DNA from: Chloroflexota bacterium
Lineage (GTDB): Bacteria; Chloroflexota; Limnocylindria; QHBO01
Length of the DNA: 5,108 nucleotides
Reading direction: 5' to 3'
NCBI GenBank assembly: GCA_020848055.1
Contig: JADLBB010000091.1
Location: 1 to 5,108, forward strand
Position numbers and translations under genes: made by a program. The notes under the pieces are model-generated. The model had not been told where the DNA came from. It did no database searches and was given only the letters and a program-made list of their open reading frames with translations. Positions 1 to 5,108 of this stretch are shown piece by piece. Positions within the stretch are counted from its first letter, which is position 1. Each line of letters opens with the position of its first letter.

Positions 1-412
1 CCGCGATCATGGCCCGCCGCAGCGCGGCCGACACAATCGCAGCGACGCGCTGGTCGGTGCCTTCGACCACCACCTGCAGCGTCGCATCTCCGCCGGCACC
101 GATGGCGGGGATGACGATGGCCGCGTCGAGGTCGCCGCGGCGGACCATGGCGTCGATGTCGTCGCCCGCGGCGAGTCCGGTGACCGTGATCGTCGAGTCG
201 GCCTCGATCGCCGCAGTCATGGCCTCGGCCACCGGCCCCTGGCCGGTCCCCGCCACGCCGACGCGGGGGAGGGGCGCATCGGTCCTGAAGAGCAGGGTGA
301 ACAGCCCCAGCACGATGATCGGGGTCACGAACAGGATGCCGAGCGTGCGGTGGTCGCGGCGGAAGCCCGCCAGCAGGCGGACGGTGATGGCGAACGTGCG
401 TCGGAGGCTCAT
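1..412 (-). CDS. ABC-2 type exporter permease, N-terminal part (cut by window edge)
   Basis: I translated this by hand from the complement: 137 codons are open from an ATG at 412 to the window edge. The protein begins MSLRRTFAITVRLLAGFRRD, followed by a hydrophobic segment at about residues 24-42 (LGILFVTPIIVLGLFTLLF) and then an alternating alpha/beta soluble stretch without further membrane segments. One N-terminal membrane helix followed by a large extracytoplasmic domain is the usual layout of ABC-2 permeases of the YhgE/YhhJ drug-export type; the remaining helices would lie beyond the left edge. The ATG overlaps the stop of the ATPase gene in an ATGA junction (409-412), and no Shine-Dalgarno sequence is visible, so translation is probably coupled. 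It should form the membrane channel for the ATPase next to it. The substrate cannot be read from the sequence; a drug or lipid is the usual guess for this family. Confidence 0.82.
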   Translation of the reverse strand, partial: MSLRRTFAITVRLLAGFRRDHRTLGILFVTPIIVLGLFTLLFRTDAPLPRVGVAGTGQGPVAEAMTAAIEADSTITVTGLAAGDDIDAMVRRGDLDAAIVIPAIGAGGDATLQVVVEGTDQRVAAIVSAALRRAMIA

Positions 413-1134
413 CGGACGGCGCGCGCGCTCAGGCTCAGGAACGCGTCCTCGAGCCGGTCGACCCCGGCGCGCGCCAGCAATTCCGGGACCGTGCCCTCGG
501 CCAGCAGCCGCCCACCGAGCACCAGGCCCAGCCGATCGGCGCGCTCGGCCTCGTCCATGACATGGCTGCTGACGAGGATGGTGACCCCGTCCGCCGCCAT
601 GGCGCGCAGGCCGTCCCACAGCTGCGCGCGCAGTTGCGGATCGACGCCGACGGTTGGCTCGTCGAGCAGGAGCAACCGCGGCCGATGCACGACCGTGCAC
701 GCCAGCGACAGCCGCGTGCGCATGCCGCCCGACAGCGTGGCCGTCACGCTGTCGCGCCGATCCCACAGCTCGACGAAGCGCAGCGCCGCCTCAGGGTCGC
801 CGCGCCCGACGATGCGCGCGAAGAAGCGGACGTTCTCCTCCACCGACAGGTCGCCGTACAGCGCGGCGGCCTGGGTCATGTAGCCGATGTCGGCCAGTAC
901 ATCGCGCTGCGGCATCGGGGCGCCCAGCACCCGCAGCTCGCCGGCATCGGGCCGGACGAGGCCGACGAGCGATCGGATGAACGTCGTCTTACCCGCGCCG
1001 TTCGGGCCCAGTAGGGCATATATCTGCCCGGGCGGCACGGCCAGGTCGAGGCCGTCGAGCGCGACGACCTCGCCGAAGCGCTTGCGGACGTCGCGCGCCT
1101 CGATCGCCAAGGTGGTCGTCGGCGGCGTGCTCAC
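409..1134 (-). CDS. ABC transporter ATP-binding protein (drug-export type)
   Basis: This 241-residue protein is a complete single ABC nucleotide-binding domain that hydrolyses ATP in the cytoplasm to drive the adjacent permease. The motifs come in the expected order: Walker A GPNGAGKT (43-50), Q-loop glutamine in YMTQ (Q88), signature LSGGM (134-138), Walker B LLLLDEP with catalytic Glu (154-160), D-loop VGVDP, and switch histidine in SSHVMDEAE (H191). The VGVDP and SSHVMDEAERAD motifs are typical of CcmA/DrrA/NatA-type exporter ATPases. The start is a GTG at 1132-1134 that overlaps the regulator's TGA as GTGA. Starting there gives a natural lead-in (LAIEARDVRKRFG) to the first strand. The downstream permease overlaps its stop by 4 nt. 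Length is normal for a half-transporter ATPase. The transported substrate is unknown. Confidence 0.95.
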   Translation of the reverse strand: MSTPPTTTLAIEARDVRKRFGEVVALDGLDLAVPPGQIYALLGPNGAGKTTFIRSLVGLVRPDAGELRVLGAPMPQRDVLADIGYMTQAAALYGDLSVEENVRFFARIVGRGDPEAALRFVELWDRRDSVTATLSGGMRTRLSLACTVVHRPRLLLLDEPTVGVDPQLRAQLWDGLRAMAADGVTILVSSHVMDEAERADRLGLVLGGRLLAEGTVPELLARAGVDRLEDAFLSLSARAVR

Positions 1135-1895
1135 GGTCGGAGGCCCGCCAGGATCGCATCGGTCAACTGGTCGACCGCGTCGTCCATCGGCAGGTCGAAT
1201 CCGACGAGCCGCTCGGCGATCGGTCGCGTCAGCAGGTGCAGGAAGATCGGGCCCAGGACGGCCTGCACGGCCAGCACCGGGTGCATGCGGCGAACCGAGC
1301 CCGCCGCCATCTGGCGCGCGAGGTAGTCGGCCAGCGAGCGGATCGCGCCGGGCACGAAGGGCTGTACACCGGTCATGGCGTCCGTGCTCAGCGACGACGC
1401 CTCAAGCAGGACGCCGCGCATGATGCCGATGCGTGGCGCGGCGGCCTCGACCACGGTTCGGACCAGGCGGGGGATGACCTCGTCCGGCGGGCGGTCCGCG
1501 GCCTCTTGCATGAGCCGCGCGATCGGCTCGAACGGCCCGTAGTGGCGCACGATCTCGCCGAACAGCGCCGCCTTGGTCGGGAACAGGCGATAGACCGTGG
1601 CTCGAGACACGCCGGCCTCGGTGGCCAGCTGCTCCATGCTGAACGAGCGGAGTCCACCACGCCCGATGAGGTCGGCACCGGCCTCGAGGATCCGTTGGCG
1701 CGCCGGCGTCGGCGGCTCCAGCTCGATCGCCGCCAGCAGTGCGTCACGGGTGCCAAAGTGACGGTAGAACGTGGCGCGTGAGACGCCGGCCTCGTCCGCG
1801 ATGCGGCTGATCGGGGCGGTCGGCTCTTTCGCCAGCAGCGTGCGCGCGGCGCTGACGACCTGGCGGTGAATGGTCGGATCGGCCTGGAGAGTCAT
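1131..1895 (-). CDS. TetR/AcrR-family regulator with two tandem N-terminal HTH domains
   Basis: This 254-residue protein carries two TetR_N-like DNA-binding regions. The first recognition segment is IADEAGVSRATFYRHF (32-47) and the second is LATEAGVSRATVYRLF (90-105), 58 residues later. The second domain is a full one, with a preceding helix ARQRILEAGADLIGRGG and the following TKAALFGEIV. The first is slightly compressed (AARTLLAKEPTAPISRIA). Residues about 118-254 form the usual all-helical ligand-binding and dimerisation part. TetR proteins normally have one such HTH and about 190-220 residues, so the extra domain explains the length. The ATG at 1893-1895 sits about 9 nt after a good -10 element, so the transcript is nearly leaderless. 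It is first in an operon with the exporter ATPase and permease, with a GTGA overlap to the ATPase, which suggests a ligand-responsive repressor of its own operon. The ligand is unknown. Confidence 0.93.
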   Translation of the reverse strand: MTLQADPTIHRQVVSAARTLLAKEPTAPISRIADEAGVSRATFYRHFGTRDALLAAIELEPPTPARQRILEAGADLIGRGGLRSFSMEQLATEAGVSRATVYRLFPTKAALFGEIVRHYGPFEPIARLMQEAADRPPDEVIPRLVRTVVEAAAPRIGIMRGVLLEASSLSTDAMTGVQPFVPGAIRSLADYLARQMAAGSVRRMHPVLAVQAVLGPIFLHLLTRPIAERLVGFDLPMDDAVDQLTDAILAGLRP

Positions 1896-1902
1896 CGGGT
1901 TC

Positions 1903-1939
1903 TGAGACTATGCAAGACGGAGTGTCCAGTCAAGTCTCA
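1903..1939. promoter_or_regulatory. Candidate TetR operator: 7-bp inverted repeat framing the promoter
   Basis: TGAGACT (1903-1909) and AGTCTCA (1933-1939) are perfect inverted copies separated by 23 bp. One arm covers most of the -10 and the other begins at the edge of the -35. Inside lies a short palindrome GGA-GTG-TCC (1919-1927), flanked by GAC and GTC with one-base asymmetry. The position is right for an autorepression site. The wide arm spacing is unlike a compact single-dimer TetR site and could relate to the regulator's two HTH domains; that link is inference. Confidence 0.45.
1905..1933 (-). promoter_or_regulatory. Promoter of the TetR-ABC exporter operon
   Basis: On the minus strand a -35 hexamer TTGACT (1928-1933) is followed after exactly 17 bp by TAGTCT (1905-1910). 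The latter matches the three most conserved -10 positions (TA and the final T). A start about 7 nt downstream would fall near 1898, only a few bases before the ATG at 1895, giving a leaderless or nearly leaderless mRNA. That fits the lack of any Shine-Dalgarno sequence. The assignment rests on consensus match only. Confidence 0.6.
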
Positions 1940-1966
1940 TGGTGTTTCGAGTGCGGAGCACCTCCG

Positions 1967-2010
1967 TCGGGTGGCGGTTGGTCGCGCCACCCGCAACTAG
2001 GGCGATTGAG
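1967..2010. repeat. Stray degenerate copy of the palindromic repeat
   Basis: A diverged copy of the 17-bp core (GTCGCGCCACCCGCAAC, 1981-1997) is followed by TAGGGCGATTGAG, which corresponds to the right outer arm of the family. It begins 39 bp before the first regular copy and so is out of the 51-bp register seen elsewhere. Confidence 0.6.
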
Positions 2011-2150
2011 ACCCCCCTCGTCGCGCCACACGCGACCAAGGGCGAACGAAGCCGCCGTCACTCGGCTCCTGTCGCGTGTCACGCGACCAGTGGCGAGTGG
2101 CTCATCCCTCCTTCACCGATAGTCGCGCCACGCGCAACCCGCCCGACTGC
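2011..2150. repeat. Palindromic repeat block 1 (three copies, 51-bp period, upstream of XRE gene)
   Basis: Three copies of the 17-bp core start at 2020, 2071 and 2122, exactly 51 bp apart. The first is a perfect GTCGCG-ccaca-CGCGAC stem. The second is GTCGCGT-gtc-ACGCGAC, a perfect 7-bp stem. The third (2122-2138) has a degenerate right arm. The order and flanking words match the downstream blocks: the sequence after the first core (CAAGGGCGAACGA) is identical to that after 2912 and 3075, and CCTCCTTC..CG precedes the third core much as CCTTCCTTCGCCG does downstream. This block is therefore a diverged third copy of the same three-part unit. Confidence 0.8.
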
Positions 2151-2218
2151 AGAACAGAACCGCCTGAGCGCCGAAGCCATCTCGCAATCGGAGAGTAACT
2201 GCCGCGTAAGCCCCCGCT

Positions 2219-2227
2219 TGATACAAC
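2219..2227 (+). promoter_or_regulatory. Candidate extended -10 promoter of the XRE gene
   Basis: TGATACAAC reads as an extended -10 (TG, one base, then TACAAC, which matches TATAAT at 4 of 6 positions). No -35 is evident, which extended -10 promoters can tolerate. The end of the hexamer is 6 bp before the ATG at 2234, so transcription would begin at or next to the start codon. That suits a leaderless gene without a Shine-Dalgarno sequence. Confidence 0.35.
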
Positions 2228-2233
2228 GGACCC

Positions 2234-2992
2234 ATGCCCACCCGAATGAACACCCTGGCGGAGGCCCGACGCTACCTGGTCTGGGCTCGATCCGATGCCG
2301 GTCGCGAGTTGCGCCTGGCGCGACACAACGCCGGCCTGACCCTGGCCCAGGCGGGCCGACGCCTCGGCTGGTCCAAGACCAAGCTGTCGCGCGTCGAGCT
2401 GGGCCGCAATCCGAGGGTCTCGGTCGAGGATCTTGTTCTGATCGGTTCGGTCGTTGGCATTCGGCCGTCCGTACGCTTCTTTCCAACCGGCCGGCGGATC
2501 GCCGACGCCGGCCAGGTCGAACTGCTTGCCACCCTGATCGCTCGCATGCATCCGCGGTGGCAGCACCGCCACGAAGTCCCGATGCCGCGTGCCGGCGATC
2601 TGCGTGCGGCGGACCTCGTCTCGAGCGTCGAGGGCTGCCAGCTCATGGTGGAGGCGTATCGGCGTTTCGCGGACGCGCAGGCGCAGGTTCGAGCCGCCCG
2701 GCTCAAGCAGCGCGACCTCGGGGCCGATCGGCTCCTGCTCATCATCGAGGACACGCGTGCCAATCGGGCCGCCGTCGCCAGCGCCCTGCCGGAGTTGAAG
2801 CCCTCGTTCACGCTCACCGCTCGAATGATGCTCGGGGCGCTGACCGCGGGCATCGACCCTGGCGGGGACGCCGTGGTCCTGCTGCGCCGTCGGCCTGCTT
2901 CGCCTTTGCCGGTTGCGCCACACGCGACCAAGGGCGAACGAGCCCCAGCTCCTTCGCCGGGTGTCGCGCATCACGCCACCTCGGGCGAATGA
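2234..2992 (+). CDS. XRE-type helix-turn-helix protein with C-terminal alpha/beta domain and a repeat-derived tail
   Basis: This 252-residue protein has a Cro/C1-type HTH at about residues 26-83, including GLTLAQAGRRLGWSKTKLSR, VELGRNPRVSVEDLVLIGSV and a closing RFFP. Residues about 85-217 resemble the C-terminal part of a regulator family I recall from high-GC bacteria: RAADL, then VEAYRRFADAQAQVRAARLK, RDLGADRLLLIIEDTRANR and a final DPGGDAVVLL. The strand-helix-strand run with D127, E140 and K158 loosely recalls PD-(D/E)XK folds, but that is speculation. The family usually ends soon after the DPGG..VLL segment. Here residues 220-252 (PASPLPV...HHATSGE) and the TGA come from the palindromic repeat, so the original C terminus appears to have been replaced. 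ATG 2234 is chosen because it lies next to the extended -10; an ATG at 2246 is possible. A cytoplasmic DNA-binding role is likely; the target is unknown. Confidence 0.82.
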   Translation: MPTRMNTLAEARRYLVWARSDAGRELRLARHNAGLTLAQAGRRLGWSKTKLSRVELGRNPRVSVEDLVLIGSVVGIRPSVRFFPTGRRIADAGQVELLATLIARMHPRWQHRHEVPMPRAGDLRAADLVSSVEGCQLMVEAYRRFADAQAQVRAARLKQRDLGADRLLLIIEDTRANRAAVASALPELKPSFTLTARMMLGALTAGIDPGGDAVVLLRRRPASPLPVAPHATKGERAPAPSPGVAHHATSGE

Positions 2993-3040
2993 CGAGCCCT
3001 TCCTTCGCCGCTGGTCGCGCCACACGCGACGCAACCCCAA
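2892..3040. repeat. Palindromic repeat block 2 (three copies; overlaps 3' end of XRE gene)
   Basis: Cores start at 2912 (GTTGCGCCACACGCGAC), 2963 (GTCGCGCATCACGCCAC) and 3014 (GTCGCGCCACACGCGAC), again exactly 51 bp apart. Outer arms are visible: TTCGCC (2953-2958) pairs with GGCGAA (2984-2989) around the middle core, and TCGCC (3005-3009) with GGCGA (3042-3046) around the third. The block starts inside the XRE gene and provides its last 33 codons and its TGA (2990-2992). I see no T-tract after any stem, so they are not typical intrinsic terminators. Confidence 0.88.
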
Positions 3041-3054
3041 AGGCGACCCGGGCT

Positions 3055-3203
3055 GGCCTGCTTCGCCTTTGCCGGTTGAGGAACACGCGACCAAGGGCGA
3101 ACGAGCCCCAGCTCCTTCGTCGCGTGTCGCCCATCACGCCACAGCGGGCGAATGACGAACCCTTCCTTCGCCGCTGGTCGCGCCACACGCGACGCATCCC
3201 CAA
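3055..3203. repeat. Palindromic repeat block 3 (near-identical duplicate of block 2)
   Basis: This block aligns without gaps to 2892-3040 at a constant offset of 163 bp. By eye there are nine mismatches over the first 142 aligned bases, about 94 percent identity, with divergence rising at the end. Cores start at 3075 (GTTGAGGAACACGCGAC), 3126 (GTCGCCCATCACGCCAC) and 3177 (GTCGCGCCACACGCGAC), keeping the 51-bp period. It still contains an open frame for a near-copy of the XRE protein's tail, ending at the equivalent TGA (3153-3155). Confidence 0.88.
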
Positions 3204-3221
3204 TCAGACGGCGACCACATT

Positions 3222-3269
3222 CCACAGCTCGTCCACAGCGCAACCGAACTTCCCCACAAGTCGTCCACA
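3222..3269 (+). promoter_or_regulatory. nrdJ: Two DnaA-box-like direct repeats upstream of nrdJ
   Basis: CCACAGCTCGTCCACA (3222-3237) and CCACAAGTCGTCCACA (3254-3269) are direct repeats, identical at 14 of 16 bases and offset by 32 bp. Each contains TCGTCCACA (3229-3237 and 3261-3269), one base from the high-GC DnaA box TTGTCCACA, plus an extra CCACA 11 bp upstream in the same orientation. DnaA is known to control nrdAB in E. coli, so a role in timing nrdJ expression is plausible. The neighbouring CCACA words may also be weak NrdR half-sites. Confidence 0.45.
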
Positions 3270-3294
3270 CGCGTCACACACGCTCACCAACTCC

Positions 3295-3310
3295 CCACAA
3301 CCAGTTGTGG
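3295..3310. promoter_or_regulatory. nrdJ: NrdR box 1
   Basis: CCACAACCAGTTGTGG is a palindrome with perfect 7-bp arms around a CA centre. It keeps the outer CACAA and TTGTG of the known 16-bp NrdR box (acaCwAtATaTwGtgt), though its centre is GC-richer. NrdR is the widespread nucleotide-sensing repressor of ribonucleotide reductase genes. Location before nrdJ and pairing with a second box support the call. Confidence 0.7.
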
Positions 3311-3327
3311 TGCCCAGCCATCACCCA

Positions 3328-3343
3328 CCACCAGATATTGTGG
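3328..3343. promoter_or_regulatory. nrdJ: NrdR box 2
   Basis: CCACCAGATATTGTGG matches the NrdR consensus at 12 of 16 positions, including the central ATAT and the TTGTG arm. It starts 33 bp after box 1, about three helical turns, so the two sites lie on nearly the same face, as is usual for paired NrdR boxes. It ends 8 bp before the -35 hexamer of the nrdJ promoter. Confidence 0.78.
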
Positions 3344-3345
3344 TT

Positions 3346-3363
3346 TCGGGCTTGACCGCCCGA
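3346..3363. promoter_or_regulatory. nrdJ: Palindrome enclosing the nrdJ -35 hexamer
   Basis: TCGGGC (3346-3351) and GCCCGA (3358-3363) are perfect inverted arms, and the 6-bp spacer between them is exactly the TTGACC -35 element. A protein dimer bound here would cover the -35, so this is a candidate operator. No known regulator motif is recognised. Chance in GC-rich DNA cannot be excluded. Confidence 0.4.
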
Positions 3364-3380
3364 TGCTCCCGTATTACAGT
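3352..3380 (+). promoter_or_regulatory. nrdJ: nrdJ promoter
   Basis: TTGACC (3352-3357, 5 of 6 to consensus) is followed after 17 bp by TACAGT (3375-3380, 4 of 6 with the key T, A and final T). Predicted transcription start is near 3387, leaving a leader of about 120 nt. The two NrdR boxes lie just upstream. Confidence 0.6.
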
Positions 3381-3401
3381 GTGCCCCTTGCGACAATACG
3401 G
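3369..3401. promoter_or_regulatory. nrdJ: Inverted repeat spanning the nrdJ -10 and start site
   Basis: CCGTATT (3369-3375) and AATACGG (3395-3401) are perfect 7-bp inverted arms 19 bp apart, spanning the -10 and the predicted start site. This placement suits an operator bound by a dimer. Only the right arm would be in the transcript, so an RNA hairpin is unlikely. Confidence 0.35.
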
Positions 3402-3422
3402 CGTGCAGCCAGCGCGTCGGGC

Positions 3423-3445
3423 CGCCAGGGAGGGCATATCTGGCG
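3423..3445 (+). other. nrdJ: Small hairpin in the nrdJ leader
   Basis: CGCCAG (3423-3428) and CTGGCG (3440-3445) form a perfect 6-bp stem with an 11-nt loop containing GGAGGG. It lies in the leader about 60 nt before the start codon. No T-tract follows, so it is not an obvious attenuator. Role unknown. Confidence 0.3.
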
Positions 3446-3507
3446 CGGAACGCGATCCGTGCGGGTCCTCCATCGGTCGAAGGGCACTTTGAGGGACCAC
3501 CAGGATC

Positions 3508-5108
<1,601 letters not shown>

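Larger units (their letters stand above)
1896..2233. other. Divergent intergenic region between the TetR operon and the XRE gene
   Basis: This 338-bp region separates the leftward exporter operon from the rightward XRE gene. Its left end holds the operon promoter and inverted repeat (1903-1939). Its middle (about 1967-2150) holds four copies of the palindromic repeat family, and its right end an extended -10 motif just before the XRE start. Long reading frames cross it, but they run through the repeats, have no ribosome-binding site and show no recognisable domain, so I call no gene here. Confidence 0.7.
2993..3507. other. Intergenic region between the XRE gene and nrdJ
   Basis: This 515-bp region has no convincing gene. 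The left part (to about 3203) is the rest of repeat block 2 and all of block 3. The right part (3204-3507) is less GC-rich and is the nrdJ control region: DnaA-like boxes, NrdR boxes, promoter, inverted repeats and a leader of roughly 120 nt. Long frames crossing it on both strands lack domains and ribosome-binding sites. I see no B12-box (GCCACTG) or other sign of a cobalamin riboswitch. Confidence 0.7.

Noticed and set aside
2102..3094. 330-codon minus-strand open frame opposite the XRE gene
   Set aside because: It is an antisense shadow of the XRE gene joined to repeat-derived sequence, with no recognisable domain.
2020..3193. CRISPR array, suggested by regular 51-bp repeats
   Set aside because: Similarity extends across almost the whole 51 bp, leaving no unique spacers; copies are degenerate, sit in triplets around a gene, and no cas genes are present.
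2993..3203. Intrinsic terminator of the XRE gene formed by the repeat stems
   Set aside because: The stems are strong, but none is followed by a T-tract; they could slow polymerase or protect the 3' end, but this cannot be shown from sequence.
3204..3350. Replication origin, suggested by DnaA-like boxes and locally lower GC
   Set aside because: Only two good boxes, no AT-rich unwinding element, and none of the usual origin neighbours (dnaA, dnaN, gyrB).
1939..3492. Long 517-codon plus-strand open frame through the repeats and over the XRE gene
   Set aside because: It crosses both repeat regions and reads the XRE gene out of frame; composition is Arg/Pro/Ala-rich with no domain, as expected for open frames in GC-rich DNA.
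3387..3507. Cobalamin riboswitch in the leader of this B12-dependent enzyme
   Set aside because: The leader of about 120 nt is short for one and lacks the GCCACTG B12-box and its conserved companion segments.

Overview
The window is high-GC bacterial chromosome. It has short or absent 5' leaders, 4-nt gene overlaps and a B12-dependent (class II) ribonucleotide reductase. This mix suits a high-GC Chloroflexota or actinobacterial-type genome; no marker here settles the phylum.

Left third (1-1895, minus strand): a tight three-gene operon read right to left. It holds a TetR-family regulator with two tandem N-terminal helix-turn-helix domains, an ABC-2 type exporter ATPase, and the N-terminal part of the matching permease, which runs off the left edge. 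The genes overlap by GTGA and ATGA junctions, so translation is probably coupled. A promoter with 17-bp spacing, framed by a 7-bp inverted repeat, lies directly upstream of the regulator and would give an almost leaderless, probably autoregulated mRNA.

Middle (about 1896-3203): a plus-strand XRE-type regulator gene (2234-2992) bracketed by an unusual repeat family. The repeat is a 17-bp palindromic core inside a roughly 45-bp imperfect palindrome, spaced at exactly 51 bp. There are three blocks of three copies: cores at 2020/2071/2122, 2912/2963/3014 and 3075/3126/3177, plus a stray copy at 1981. The last two blocks are near-identical copies offset by 163 bp. The first of them supplies the last 33 codons and the stop of the XRE gene. 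This array is the most unusual structure in the window.

Right third (3204-5108): an elaborate control region followed by the first 533 codons of nrdJ, the adenosylcobalamin-dependent ribonucleoside reductase that makes deoxynucleotides. The control region has two DnaA-box-like direct repeats, two NrdR-type palindromes 33 bp apart, a sigma70-like promoter with 17-bp spacing, and two more inverted repeats around the -35 and the -10/start site. This fits control of dNTP supply by nucleotide level (NrdR) and perhaps by replication initiation (DnaA). No direct functional link between the exporter operon, the XRE gene and nrdJ is evident.
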